This document shows positions 21,100-30,366 of a stretch of DNA of 64,000 nucleotides, in pieces. A program made the position numbers and the translations under genes. Every line of letters begins with the position of its first letter. Position 1 is the stretch's first letter. Below the pieces are notes generated by a model. It did no database searches. It was not told the origin of the DNA and saw only the letters and a program-made list of their open reading frames with translations. Location: NCBI GenBank assembly GCA_030372335.1, contig JAUDCW010000002.1. One strand, given 5' to 3'. This stretch comes from JALCOL01 sp022649665 (GTDB lineage: Bacteria; Bacillota; Bacilli; Lactobacillales; Enterococcaceae).

Positions 21100-23259
21100 A
21101 TGAAAAATGAAAAAAAAATCAATGTTGCGCTCGCCGGCAATCCGAACAGCGGGAAGACGAGCTTGTTCAACGGATTGACCGGAGCTGCTCAATATGTTGG
21201 GAACTGGCCTGGGGTTACGGTTGAAAAAAAATCTGGTGTTTACCGCAATGATTCACGAATCGTCATTCAGGATCTTCCTGGTTGCTATTCGCTTTCCCCG
21301 TACACTTCAGAAGAGATCGTTTCGCGGGATTATTTGATCCAAGGAAATCCGGATGCAGTCGTCGATGTTGTTGATGTAACGAATTTGGAACGTCATCTAT
21401 ACTTGACGACGCAGTTGATCGAAACTGGTCATCCGGTCGTGATGGCGCTTAATATGATCGACTTGCTGGAAAAAGATAAAAAAGCCGGTATCAACGTCGA
21501 GAAACTTTCTTATGCATTGGGGATCCCAGTCATTGAAACAAGCGCCGTCAAAAATAAAGGATTAGTCCAATTGATGGAAGCTGTTGCTAAGCGCGTTGAA
21601 GACTCATCTGCTAAGATCCAATATCCGGACTACAGCAGTCAAGTCGAAAGCGCCTTGTCTGAAATCGGCAAAGTGATCAAAGACAATGTTGCGCCGGACA
21701 AGCTTCGCTGGTACAGCATCAAACTTTTTGAACGCGATGACAAAGCAAAAAAAGAAGTCGAGCTGAATGGCAAACAGCTGCAAGACATCGAAGACATCAT
21801 CGGGATCGTCGAAAAGTTGAAGATGGATGATTCTGAGTCGGTCATCGTCAATGAGCGCTATGATTACATCCATCGCGTCGTTGAACTATGCATGGTCGAC
21901 CGCTCAGTAGCTGCGGCGAACTTGACGGACAAGATCGACCGCATCATCACCAATAAATGGCTTTCGGTTCCGATTTTTGCCTTGATCATGTGGGCAGTCT
22001 ACTACTTGTCGATCCAAACGGTCGGCACGTGGGGAACAGATTGGATCAATGATCAGCTTTTCGGGAAATGGGTTCCTGATTTTCTGAATACTTGGATGCA
22101 GAACATGAACGTCGCCGCATGGCTGCAGGACTTGGTACTGAACGGTGTCATCGCCGGTGTCGGCGCAGTCCTCGGCTTCCTGCCGCAGATCGTTGTATTG
22201 TTCCTCTGTTTGAGCTTTTTGGAAGATTGCGGCTACATGGCGCGGATCGCTTTTGTTATGGACCGGATCTTCCGCAAAGTCGGGCTTTCCGGCAAACAAT
22301 TCATTCCAATGCTGATCGCAACAGGTTGCGGTGTTCCAGCAGTGACGGCGACTCGAACGATCGAAAATGAACAAGATCGCCGGATCTCGATCATGGTCAC
22401 GACATTCATTCCTTGTTCGGCGAAATTGCCGATCATCGGCTTGATCGCCGGCGCCTTCTTCCCGCATTCCAGCTGGGTCGCTCCTTCTGCATACTTTGTC
22501 GGGATCGCTGCGATCATCCTTTCGGGGATCGGTTTGAAGAAAACACGCTTCTTCTCTGCAGATGCCGCACCATTCATCATGGAACTGCCAAACTACCATC
22601 TGCCGAACTTGCGCAATGCGCTCCTGCAAACTTGGGATAAAGCAAAGGGCTTCATTCATAAAGCCGGAACGATCATCTTCGTTTCCAGTATCGGGATCTG
22701 GTTCTTATCTACGTATAATTTCCGTCTGCAAAATGCCGGCGAATCCAACAGCATTTTAGCCAATATCGGACATGTCGTTGCCCCGATCTTTAAGCCATTA
22801 GGCTGGGGAACTTGGCAAAATACCGTGGCCGTCTTTACCGGACTGGTCGCGAAAGAAAACCTGCTCGGAACACTTGGGATCCTCTTCGGGTCACAAGTTG
22901 CCAGTGAAAACGGCACCGAGATCTGGACGCAATTGCGGGCTGCGATCTCGCCGGTAGCCGGCTACTCGTTTTTGATCTTCAATCTGCTTTGTGCACCATG
23001 TTTCGCTGCGATCGGTTCGATGTACCGCGAAATGGGCAGTGCGAAATGGACTTGGGGTGCGATCGCTTATCAATGCGGTCTGGCTTATGCAGTCAGCTTT
23101 GTGATCTATCAAATCGGCTCAGTCCTCTTTGAAGGAGCAGCTTTCAATATTGCTACGATCTTGGCACTTCTAGTCATCGCGCTCGGCATCTACTTCATCG
23201 TTAGAAAACCGAAAGCACGTCAACATTCTTTGGGAAAATTAGCGAATGATGCGCTTTAA
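21100..23259 (+). CDS. feoB: ferrous iron transport protein B
   Basis: A 719-residue membrane GTPase. The N-terminal G domain has G1 GNPNSGKTS, switch region GNWPGVTVEK, G3 DLPG and G4 NMID, followed by the helical GDI domain. The membrane part has the two Gate motifs (EDCGYMARIAFVMDR ... GCGVPAVTATRTIEN, and LCAPCFAAIGSM) with conserved Cys. It imports Fe2+ across the membrane. ATG 21100 is used rather than the in-frame TTG just before it; GGAGG is about 12 bases upstream within feoA. Confidence 0.95.
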   Translation: MKNEKKINVALAGNPNSGKTSLFNGLTGAAQYVGNWPGVTVEKKSGVYRNDSRIVIQDLPGCYSLSPYTSEEIVSRDYLIQGNPDAVVDVVDVTNLERHLYLTTQLIETGHPVVMALNMIDLLEKDKKAGINVEKLSYALGIPVIETSAVKNKGLVQLMEAVAKRVEDSSAKIQYPDYSSQVESALSEIGKVIKDNVAPDKLRWYSIKLFERDDKAKKEVELNGKQLQDIEDIIGIVEKLKMDDSESVIVNERYDYIHRVVELCMVDRSVAAANLTDKIDRIITNKWLSVPIFALIMWAVYYLSIQTVGTWGTDWINDQLFGKWVPDFLNTWMQNMNVAAWLQDLVLNGVIAGVGAVLGFLPQIVVLFLCLSFLEDCGYMARIAFVMDRIFRKVGLSGKQFIPMLIATGCGVPAVTATRTIENEQDRRISIMVTTFIPCSAKLPIIGLIAGAFFPHSSWVAPSAYFVGIAAIILSGIGLKKTRFFSADAAPFIMELPNYHLPNLRNALLQTWDKAKGFIHKAGTIIFVSSIGIWFLSTYNFRLQNAGESNSILANIGHVVAPIFKPLGWGTWQNTVAVFTGLVAKENLLGTLGILFGSQVASENGTEIWTQLRAAISPVAGYSFLIFNLLCAPCFAAIGSMYREMGSAKWTWGAIAYQCGLAYAVSFVIYQIGSVLFEGAAFNIATILALLVIALGIYFIVRKPKARQHSLGKLANDAL

Positions 23260-23284
23260 GAATTTTTGAAAGAAGGAATTGAAA

Positions 23285-23437
23285 ATGGGTACATTCATTA
23301 TTGCAGCAATTCTGTTCGGTAGTGCGGGCTATGTCGTTTACCGTCGTTTCAAAAATGGTCCAGAATGCGACGATGCATCATGCAACTGCGGCTGTTCTGT
23401 CAACAAGAAGAAAGTCCGCAAACTGAAAAAATCATAA
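23285..23437 (+). CDS. FeoB-associated Cys-rich membrane protein
   Basis: A 50-residue protein: one N-terminal membrane helix (MGTFIIAAILFGSAGYVVY), then a cytoplasmic tail with four cysteines (CDDASCNCGC) and a lysine-rich end. This is the FeoB-associated Cys-rich family found downstream of feoB in Firmicutes; role unknown, possibly iron handling at the cytoplasmic face. It lies 25 bases after feoB with GAAGGAA before the ATG, and is easily missed by length cut-offs. Confidence 0.88.
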   Translation: MGTFIIAAILFGSAGYVVYRRFKNGPECDDASCNCGCSVNKKKVRKLKKS

Positions 23438-23440
23438 GAA

Positions 23441-23478
23441 AAAAGATGCTGCCGAAAAAAATCGGCGGCATCTTTTTT
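23441..23478 (+). terminator. feo operon terminator
   Basis: AAAAGATGCTGCCGA/TCGGCGGCATCTTTTTT, one mismatch, loop of six A. Confidence 0.88.
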
Positions 23479-23545
23479 GCGTTTCGATTTCCTTTACAAT
23501 TGAAGAGAAACTACTTATGCTTAGAAGTAGATAGGGGTGAAGGTA

Positions 23546-25630
23546 ATGAAAGGAAAAACAAAAAAATGGCTCTTGGGGACCGCACTTTTTGCCGGGTTGC
23601 TCTTGAGTCCAGTCGGCGCAAAACAGGCTGATGCGGCTGACTCTTGGTATTGGAACGGCGACTATTGGACGTATGTCAATGAACAAGGTAATTATCTATT
23701 CGGCTGGCAGGCGATCGGCAACACGTGGTACTATTTCGATGCCGGAACAGGAAAGATGCACACCGGCTGGCTGCAATTGGGTGATACTTGGTATTATCTA
23801 GAAGACAGCGGGATCATGGCGACCGGAACGCTTACGATCGGCGGCACAGTTTACAACTTTGACGCTTCCGGCAAATGGATCGAAAATCCAAGTCCAGTGG
23901 TCAAAAAAGGTTGGCAATCAGAAGGCGGGCAGTGGTATTTTTATGACAACGGTCAAAAACAATTCGGCTGGCTGCGCGACGGAAATAGCTGGTACTTCTT
24001 AAACACCGCTTCGGGCGCGATGCAAACCGGCTGGCAGACGATCTCGGGCAATTGGTATTTCTTCAATCCGAGCGGCGTGATGCAAACCGGCTGGCTGAAT
24101 GACGGGGGTACTTGGTACTATCTGCTGGCAGACGGGTCGATGGTAACTGGCGACTATACGATCAATGGCCAAACTGAACACTTCGATACTTCTGGAAAAT
24201 GGACCGGACCAGTTGCAAGCGACGGCTGGAAGAATGAAAGCGGTACTTGGTATTATTACAAAAATGGGACCAAACAAACCGGCTGGCAAAATGTAAATGG
24301 TACATGGTACTTTATGGATACCCAGGGCGCAATGCAGACCAGCTGGCAGACGATCGGCAATCAAAAGTATTATTTGAATGCGAATGGTGCGATGCAGACG
24401 GGCTGGCTGAATGATGGCGGCAGCTGGTACTTTCTTAGTGCAAGCGGCTCGATGGTAACTGGTGATTATACGATCAACGGCCAGACTGAACGCTTCGATG
24501 CTTCGGGAAAGTGGCTTGGTCCAGTTGTAAATGAAGGCTGGAAGAACGAAAATGGTACTTGGTACTACTACAAAAACAATGTCAAACAAACAGGTTGGCT
24601 GCAAGATGGAACAACTTGGTATTTGTTAAACACACAAGGGGCAATGCAGACCGGTTGGCAATTAGTGGGGACTACATGGTACTTCTTAAATCCGAATGGC
24701 GCGATGCAAACGGGCTGGCTGCAGCAAGGCAATGATCAATATTATCTGCGTGCTGATGGGTCAATGGTGACCGGCAGCTACACGATCGCGGGTGTCGTTT
24801 ATAACTTTGATAGTTCAGGACGGTTGATTCAAAATCCAGTTGTCAAAAACGGCTGGTCTTTGGAAAACGGCACATGGTACTACTACAAGAATAGTCAAAA
24901 GCAGACCGGCTGGCTGAATGACGGCGGCACTTGGTATTTCTTGAATACCCAAGGAGCAATGCAGACTGGGTGGCAATCGATCAACAATGCTTGGTATTAT
25001 TTGGACACCACGAGTGGCGCGATGCAAACGGGTTGGCTGCAGTTGGGCAATGATAAGTATTATCTGCGCACAGATGGGTCGATGGTGACCGGCAGTTATA
25101 CGATCGCGGGCGTCGTTTACAACTTCGATGCTTCAGGTCGTTTGATCGGCAACACGCCTTCCGGCAACCGGACCTATACGAATGCGGTATATGGCGGCAG
25201 CAAAATCACGAACGCCGGGATCGCTAAAGAGTTCATCAATGTCATCAATGAGTATCGGACGCAAAATGGGTTGACGACTTTGCCGTTCAATCAAGAAGTG
25301 GCTGATGTTGCCAATGAATGGGCGCTCAGCGACACGAAAGAGGCTTCTCCGCTCTCTTGGCAGCCGTTTCACAGTTGGGCTGGCGACGGGGCATTGCTGT
25401 TCACAAATGACAGCAGCGGCAAGTCTGATCGGCAAATCGCTGAAGACGCGCTGCAGTATTTGCTGAAGAACAATCCAAATGGCGGATTTGAAGCAAATCT
25501 TTTGGATAAGAGAAATATCGGGATCGGGACTTCGGTTTATGTTAAAAAATATACGGCAAGTGATTATGGCTTTATGATCATCGTTGAGTTCAAAAATCCT
25601 GCAAAACCGAATAATCGTCCAATTGGATAG
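23546..25630 (+). CDS. secreted cell-wall-binding-repeat protein with CAP domain
   Basis: A 694-residue exported protein. Signal peptide (KKWLLGTALFAGLLLSPVGA, cleavage near AKQADA-AD), about 25 aromatic cell-wall/glucan-binding repeats (GW..-GTWYYF-...GAMQTGW type) over residues 30-540, then a CAP/SCP-like domain (KEFINVINEYRTQNGLTTLP ... GIGTSVYVKKYTASDYGFMIIVEF). The repeats form four near-equal supermodules of about 105 residues starting near 23905, 24220, 24535 and 24845, each closed by a SMVTGxYTI-type unit. It probably attaches to teichoic acids or surface glucans. ATG 23546 with GGGGTGA upstream; in-frame GTG at 23537 is possible. No LPXTG signal. Confidence 0.88.
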   Translation: MKGKTKKWLLGTALFAGLLLSPVGAKQADAADSWYWNGDYWTYVNEQGNYLFGWQAIGNTWYYFDAGTGKMHTGWLQLGDTWYYLEDSGIMATGTLTIGGTVYNFDASGKWIENPSPVVKKGWQSEGGQWYFYDNGQKQFGWLRDGNSWYFLNTASGAMQTGWQTISGNWYFFNPSGVMQTGWLNDGGTWYYLLADGSMVTGDYTINGQTEHFDTSGKWTGPVASDGWKNESGTWYYYKNGTKQTGWQNVNGTWYFMDTQGAMQTSWQTIGNQKYYLNANGAMQTGWLNDGGSWYFLSASGSMVTGDYTINGQTERFDASGKWLGPVVNEGWKNENGTWYYYKNNVKQTGWLQDGTTWYLLNTQGAMQTGWQLVGTTWYFLNPNGAMQTGWLQQGNDQYYLRADGSMVTGSYTIAGVVYNFDSSGRLIQNPVVKNGWSLENGTWYYYKNSQKQTGWLNDGGTWYFLNTQGAMQTGWQSINNAWYYLDTTSGAMQTGWLQLGNDKYYLRTDGSMVTGSYTIAGVVYNFDASGRLIGNTPSGNRTYTNAVYGGSKITNAGIAKEFINVINEYRTQNGLTTLPFNQEVADVANEWALSDTKEASPLSWQPFHSWAGDGALLFTNDSSGKSDRQIAEDALQYLLKNNPNGGFEANLLDKRNIGIGTSVYVKKYTASDYGFMIIVEFKNPAKPNNRPIG

Positions 25631-25638
25631 TTCAGAGA

Positions 25639-25682
25639 AAAAGATCCGGCCGGAAAATCAAATTCCGGTCGGATCTTTTTTT
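25639..25682. terminator. bidirectional terminator
   Basis: AAAGATCCGGCCGGAA/TTCCGGTCGGATCTTTTTTT with one mismatch; the last codons of the convergent thioredoxin-like gene lie inside it. Confidence 0.85.
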
Positions 25683-26017
25683 GTGTTGTCTTGATGGTCA
25701 TAATAGGCGCAAATTTTTTTGACGCGGGCACTCAGTTGCGGCAGCGAGGTGCGGCTGCCTTCTTTGAAAATCAGCACACGATCGATGAAGAACAAATAAC
25801 TTGGGGCACCTTGCAGCGAATATTTTTCCATGATCTCAGTCATTTGCGAAAGATCTGCTGAAAAGAGCTTCAGTGAAGGAAGAGCTGCCAAGTTTCGCTG
25901 CAGAAAGGACTCCGCGATCTGGCAGCTGCCGCAAAATGGCAGTTTGCACAAGATAAGGAGCGGGCCCTTTTGCTGGATCGTTTGGAAAAACTGAGCAGCG
26001 TTGCGGATCTTCTGCAC
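25658..26017 (-). CDS. thioredoxin-like protein with CGSC motif
   Basis: A 119-residue cytoplasmic protein of thioredoxin fold. The active site FCGSC follows the first strand (GPLLILCKLPFCGSCQIAE), and the cis-Pro strand is GAPSYLFFIDRVLIF. It probably reduces or exchanges disulfides, or donates to an unknown partner. GTG at 26017 is the start, seven bases after GGGAGG; an ATG 36 bases upstream has no site. The C-terminus (DPTGI) is encoded in the terminator stem. Confidence 0.75.
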   Translation of the reverse strand: MQKIRNAAQFFQTIQQKGPLLILCKLPFCGSCQIAESFLQRNLAALPSLKLFSADLSQMTEIMEKYSLQGAPSYLFFIDRVLIFKEGSRTSLPQLSARVKKICAYYDHQDNTKKDPTGI

Positions 26018-26059
26018 GCGATCACCTCCCGGAAGCTGCAGTAGAAACTTCATTTATTC

Positions 26060-26089
26060 AAAAAAGACCGCGACAATTGTCACGGTCTT
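26060..26089 (-). terminator. prsA terminator
   Basis: AAGACCGTGACAATTGTCGCGGTCTT read on the minus strand, then TTTT. It lies 18 bases after the prsA stop. Confidence 0.8.
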
Positions 26090-26106
26090 GATGATAATGG
26101 TCATGG

Positions 26107-27171
26107 TTATTCGGCAGAGCTGCTTTCCGTCGTGCTGGCTGCGGTGGAGCTGGCAGCAGTACTTTCCGTTGTTGCTGTGCTGCTGGTCGATTCTGTTGCA
26201 GCTGAACTGCTTTCGGTTGCGGCAATGCTGGATGTCGCAGCGGTAGAATTGTTCGTTGCGGCGCCGGAAGAAGAGCTCTTCGTGCCTAAGAAATCAGAGA
26301 GGACATTCTTGAAGGCGTCATCTTTGATCTTGACATTTGCTTTTTCAAGTTCTTTTTTGATAACGCTTTGAACAAATGTGCTGTCTTGGCGTTTGTTTTC
26401 TTGCGCGATTGTTTTCAGCTCTTTTTTATAAGGGTCCATCGAGTTGCCTTTGGCCTTGTTTTTGACCATCTTCACAATATAGTAGGAAGTCGAGTAGCCA
26501 TTGTTGGATTCGATGACATCAGAAACTTTGCCATCTTCTAATTTGAAGGCTGCTTGCTGCACGTCAGATGGGACATCAGTCGATTGCGAATCGAATTTGA
26601 TTTTTCCGCCGTCTTTTTTCGTTGCGGTATCTTCAGAAACGTCCTTGGCAACAGTTCCGAAATCTTCGCCGCCGTTCACGCGGTCGAGAGCTTTCGTTGC
26701 GTCATCCTTAGAAGCAGCAACGATGATTTGAGCTTCGACTTCCGGATGGAAAGATTCCCAAGCAGTTTTCAGATCTTTGTCAGTGATCTTCATATTAGCA
26801 TCCAAAGCTGCTTGATACGCCAAGTTTTGTTTGATCAATGTTTTATAAGTATCTTTTGTGTAGCCGGATTGTTTCAACAGACTTGAGAATTGATCGCCGT
26901 ACTGTTTCGCTTGTTTCTTGTATTCTGCATCGACTTTTTTGTCGGAGACTTTGTCGCCATAAGCATTTTCCATAACTTTATAAATAATCATTTGTTGAAC
27001 CAGCTGCTGATTAGCACTTTGGCTCTTCGCTTGATTATAAAAGTCTTGGACGGTGATTTTTCCGCCTTTCATCGTGGCGATATCTTCGTTGTCTTTGCTG
27101 CTGCAGGCAGCCAGGGTAAAGATGCTCAGTGCGCTGACACCGATCAGGATCAGCTTTTTTTTCAAATTCAT
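26107..27171 (-). CDS. prsA: PrsA-type foldase lipoprotein (parvulin)
   Basis: A 354-residue lipoprotein that folds secreted proteins at the outer face of the membrane. Signal and lipobox: ILIGVSALSIFTLAACSS. N-domain helices, a parvulin prolyl isomerase core (EVEAQIIVAASKDDATKALDRV ... GKVSDVIESNNGYSTSYYIVKM) and a second helical domain follow. The last 55 residues are an unusual Ser/Thr/Ala/Glu tail (repeated TESTAAS-like), probably a flexible wall-spanning stretch. Ortholog context: prsA, a ytxH-like gene, hit and ecsAB cluster in Bacillus too. Confidence 0.92.
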   Translation of the reverse strand: MNLKKKLILIGVSALSIFTLAACSSKDNEDIATMKGGKITVQDFYNQAKSQSANQQLVQQMIIYKVMENAYGDKVSDKKVDAEYKKQAKQYGDQFSSLLKQSGYTKDTYKTLIKQNLAYQAALDANMKITDKDLKTAWESFHPEVEAQIIVAASKDDATKALDRVNGGEDFGTVAKDVSEDTATKKDGGKIKFDSQSTDVPSDVQQAAFKLEDGKVSDVIESNNGYSTSYYIVKMVKNKAKGNSMDPYKKELKTIAQENKRQDSTFVQSVIKKELEKANVKIKDDAFKNVLSDFLGTKSSSSGAATNNSTAATSSIAATESSSAATESTSSTATTESTAASSTAASTTESSSAE

Positions 27172-27403
27172 ACATAAGCTCCTATCTATAAAGTAATTTC
27201 ATTTCGGTAATAATAATAGCATAGTTAATAACTGATAAGTATGCAAATCCGCGAGATTCAAATAAAATTCACGCATTTTTTAGGTTTTGCTAATATTTAA
27301 GGAAACTTTCAGAATAAAATGTTAGCAGATGAAAACACGCAGTGCAGCGATTTTTTGGCTTAGGTTCACAAATCATTTTAAGCACACTATTTATCGGAAA
27401 ATA
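27172..27403. other. AT-rich intergenic region upstream of prsA
   Basis: Holds the minus-strand prsA promoter region (several TATAAT-like hexamers) and no credible frame. Confidence 0.5.
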
Positions 27404-27435
27404 GGGGCTGTGATAAGAATTTTTATCACGGCCCC
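27404..27435 (-). terminator. terminator of hit and the ytxH-like gene
   Basis: GGGGCCGTGATAA/TTATCACAGCCCC read on the minus strand (one G-T pair) followed by TATTTT. Confidence 0.8.
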
Positions 27436-27443
27436 TGAGAAAA

Positions 27444-27779
27444 CTATAAATCTTGCGCTTCTTGCGCGACTTTTTCCGCCGTTTTGCGGATTTCAACAAG
27501 GCGCGGTTCTGCTTGAAATTGAAAGGCAGCGATGCTTTTTTGAATCTCTTTGGGAAACGGTTTGCCGAATTGATCGATCGCGCTCTTCAGCTGCAGCACA
27601 GAACGGTCCAGCTTGCTGACATTTGCCGCGATTTGTTTGACCAACGAAGCTGTTTCATCGACTTCACGGATCAAACCGTTCAAATGCGGATGGGAGTTGT
27701 TCGGTGAGAGTAAGAGTCCCAGACCGCCGCCGAGTGAGCTGCCGATCAAGAGCCCCTTGCCGAATTTTTTCCAATTCAT
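27444..27779 (-). CDS. YtxH-like membrane-associated protein
   Basis: A 111-residue protein with an N-terminal glycine-rich membrane segment (KGLLIGSSLGGGLGLLLSP) typical of YtxH proteins, then an amphipathic helical region. In Bacillus the corresponding gene (yhaH) sits beside hit and prsA. Function unknown. Its ATG overlaps the hit stop codon by four bases (ATGA), so the two are co-translated. Confidence 0.8.
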   Translation of the reverse strand: MNWKKFGKGLLIGSSLGGGLGLLLSPNNSHPHLNGLIREVDETASLVKQIAANVSKLDRSVLQLKSAIDQFGKPFPKEIQKSIAAFQFQAEPRLVEIRKTAEKVAQEAQDL

Positions 27780-28204
27780 TCGCGGATCTCCGCAGCGATC
27801 AATTTGCTCATTGCTTCAAGCTGTTCAGGGGTATAATAGCTTTGGTGATTGCCGAAGTGGATCGAGAAGTCATCTTTTTCGTCATAGCGCGGAATCAGAT
27901 GCACATGGAAATGAAAAACGGATTGATAAGCGACCGCGCCGTTATTGTTGATCACGTTCATGCCTTTGATCGTCGGAAAAGCTTTTTTCAAGGCTTTGGC
28001 GATCAGCGGGACTTTGCCGTAAACTTGTTCGATCGTTTTTTCATCGATATCGAAGAGATCTTTCGTATGTTTTTTTGGAACAACGAGTGTATGCCCCGGG
28101 GTGGTTTGCGAAATATCCAAGAAGGCATAAAGATGCTCATCTTCATAAACTTTGTAGCTGGGGATGTCGCCATTCACGATCTTGCAAAAAATACAATCTT
28201 CCAT
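27776..28204 (-). CDS. hit: HIT family hydrolase
   Basis: A 142-residue nucleotide-binding protein. The N-terminus has the zinc-type start MEDCIFCKIVNGDIP; the catalytic triad is HFHVHLIPR near residue 97. Hint/HinT-type proteins hydrolyse AMP-lysine and other nucleoside phosphoramidates. Divergently arranged with ecsA, as in Bacillus. Confidence 0.92.
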   Translation of the reverse strand: MEDCIFCKIVNGDIPSYKVYEDEHLYAFLDISQTTPGHTLVVPKKHTKDLFDIDEKTIEQVYGKVPLIAKALKKAFPTIKGMNVINNNGAVAYQSVFHFHVHLIPRYDEKDDFSIHFGNHQSYYTPEQLEAMSKLIAAEIRE

Positions 28205-28283
28205 AATTCCTGCCTCCGTTCATAGTGGTTTTGCTCTCTTTACTTTAGCACAGAAAGAGCGGAAAGAAAATCATCAGCAAGTT

Positions 28284-28311
28284 TTGGCAATTGGCGGAAA
28301 ACTGATATAAT
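28284..28311 (+). promoter_or_regulatory. ecsAB promoter
   Basis: TTGGCA, 16 bases, TATAAT (28306-28311), about 35 bases before the ecsA start. Confidence 0.6.
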
Positions 28312-28346
28312 TAAGCCGTTCAAAGTGAATCGGAGGAGGAACAGCA

Positions 28347-29084
28347 GTGACTTTAATCATAGATCATTTAACTGGCGGATATGGGCAGATGCCCGTTTTG
28401 GATGATATCAGTTTTCAAGTCCAAAATGGTGAGATGGTCGGCTTGATCGGGCTTAATGGCGCGGGAAAGTCGACGACGATCAAAAACATCATCGGTCTGT
28501 TGACGCCGTTCAAAGGAAAAATCGCGATCGACGGCGAGACCCTCGATACACATCCGGATAATTACCGCAAAAAAATCGGCTATATTCCGGAGTCTCCAGT
28601 ATTATATGAGGAATTGACGCTGCGCGAGCATATCGAAGTGACCGCGATGGCGTATGATCTGCCGCAAGAAGAAGCGCTGCACCGTGCACAGGGATTATTA
28701 GAAACTTTTCGTTTGGAGAAACGGCTGGATTGGTTCCCAGCGAATTTTTCTAAAGGCATGAAACAGAAAGTAATGGTCTTATGTGCTTTTTTAGTGGATC
28801 CGAGCTTATTTATCATCGATGAGCCTTTTTTGGGGCTGGATCCTTTAGCGATCCATGCATTGTTAGAACTGCTCGACGCCAAGAAAAGCGAAGGAGCAAG
28901 CATTTTGATGTCGACGCATATTTTAGCGACGGCCGAAAAATATTGCGACCGCTTTATTTTACTGCATGAAGGGCAGATCCGTGCTTCCGGAACGGTTCCT
29001 GAACTGCGCAAGGAACTTGGATTGCCGGATGCCGATCTGGATGAGATCTATTTGAAATTGACGGCCGCGGACGGGGGGAAATAG
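28347..29084 (+). CDS. ecsA: ABC transporter ATP-binding protein EcsA
   Basis: A 245-residue ABC ATPase: Walker A GLNGAGKST, Q-loop YIPESPVLYEELT, signature FSKGMKQK, Walker B LFIIDEPFLGLDP and the His switch STHILATAE. With EcsB it forms a transporter known in Bacillus to affect secretion, competence and processing by membrane proteases. GTG start 28347 after GGAGGA. It is directly followed by ecsB with no gap. Confidence 0.92.
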   Translation: MTLIIDHLTGGYGQMPVLDDISFQVQNGEMVGLIGLNGAGKSTTIKNIIGLLTPFKGKIAIDGETLDTHPDNYRKKIGYIPESPVLYEELTLREHIEVTAMAYDLPQEEALHRAQGLLETFRLEKRLDWFPANFSKGMKQKVMVLCAFLVDPSLFIIDEPFLGLDPLAIHALLELLDAKKSEGASILMSTHILATAEKYCDRFILLHEGQIRASGTVPELRKELGLPDADLDEIYLKLTAADGGK

Positions 29085-30302
29085 ATGAAGACGTTTTATC
29101 AAGCGCGTCTGCATCGCCATTTGACGCAGATGGCTAAGTATTTCCGCTATGTATTCAATGATCATTTTGTTCTGGTCAGCTTTATTTTGTTTGGCGGGGC
29201 CGCTTATTATTATGCGCAAGCTGTCAAAACACTCTCTTCCGCAGACTGGTGGGGACCGTTCCTGGTTTTTGGATTGATGTTTTTGGCACTTTTTGCGGGC
29301 AAGCTTGTCACTTTGGCAGAAGCGGCAGATGAAATATTTCTGCTGCCCAAAGAAGGCGAGATGCGAAGCTACTTCAGCCGCGCCTATCTGTATTCGATGA
29401 TTTTCCCGCTGATTCTGCTGGCACTCGTGATGGGTGCGTTGATGCCGCTTTTAGTCGCTTGCGGCGCTGCAAGATTCCAGGACTTTTTTTGGTTCGTCTT
29501 GATGCTCTGGGGATTGAAGAGCGCTGAGATGGCGGTTCAAGTCAAAGAACTGGATTTGAACGTCCGCTGCATCGGCAGGAGGATCTTGCTAAATCGCGCC
29601 TTGTGGCTGATTTTTGCGCTGGTGATCATTTGGATCGGATTCAAGATCGCCCCGCTCGCTGGCGCATTATTCGGCGTCGCGGCGGGTGTCGCTTTTACCC
29701 GCACGACTTTTGCGAACGCTAAATTTCGTTTGGATTGGGAGAAGATGGTCGCGGCGGAAGCGCAGCGCCAGCAGCGGATCTTTCACTTTATCGCGCTGTT
29801 TACAGATGTTCCCGGTATTCAAGGGCGTGTCCGCAGAAGACGGTATTTGGATCCGCTTTTGCGAAAAGTCCCGCAGCGTCACGAGAACACCTACTTTTAT
29901 TTGATGGTGCATACATTCAGCCGGACGACCAGCTACAGCGGTTTGTATCTGCGCTTTTTGATTTTCGGAACGTTCTTTTTATTTTTTGTCAATCAGCTGT
30001 ATCTGAGTCTGTTTATTGCATTTTTGTTTTTGTATCTTCTCGGCTTTCAGCTGCTGCCGCTGACACAAGAGTATCGCTCGATGATTTTGACGCAGCTTTA
30101 TCCGCTGCCCAAAGATGCAAGCGAAGCGGCAGTCAAAAAGCTCTTATGGGTCCTGCTCAGCATCATCGGGATTTTTTACAGCGCGGCGGTCCTCGGCCGT
30201 AACGGCGTTTCCGGGATCCTATTCGCCGGGGCAGCTGCGGGTTTCGTCGTTTTGTTTAATCTTTTTTATGTTCCATATCGTTTGAAAAAGGCGGATTCAT
30301 AA
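29085..30302 (+). CDS. ecsB: ABC transporter membrane protein EcsB
   Basis: A 405-residue permease with about eight to ten membrane segments. It starts immediately after the ecsA stop codon and matches the EcsB family in length and in its opening (FYQARLHRHLTQMAKYFRYV) and cytosolic basic loop (MVAAEAQRQQRIFHFIALF ... VRRRRYLDPLLRK). Works with EcsA; substrate not established. Confidence 0.88.
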   Translation: MKTFYQARLHRHLTQMAKYFRYVFNDHFVLVSFILFGGAAYYYAQAVKTLSSADWWGPFLVFGLMFLALFAGKLVTLAEAADEIFLLPKEGEMRSYFSRAYLYSMIFPLILLALVMGALMPLLVACGAARFQDFFWFVLMLWGLKSAEMAVQVKELDLNVRCIGRRILLNRALWLIFALVIIWIGFKIAPLAGALFGVAAGVAFTRTTFANAKFRLDWEKMVAAEAQRQQRIFHFIALFTDVPGIQGRVRRRRYLDPLLRKVPQRHENTYFYLMVHTFSRTTSYSGLYLRFLIFGTFFLFFVNQLYLSLFIAFLFLYLLGFQLLPLTQEYRSMILTQLYPLPKDASEAAVKKLLWVLLSIIGIFYSAAVLGRNGVSGILFAGAAAGFVVLFNLFYVPYRLKKADS

Positions 30303-30366
30303 AAGCAACGTTTCTTTCACCGCCGAAATGGCTTATACTATCTGAAACAACAAGGGGGATGATACC

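Noticed and set aside
23905..25150. Repeats considered as a CRISPR-like or satellite DNA array
   Set aside because: The repeats are coding, in frame and aromatic-rich; they are protein wall-binding modules without spacers.
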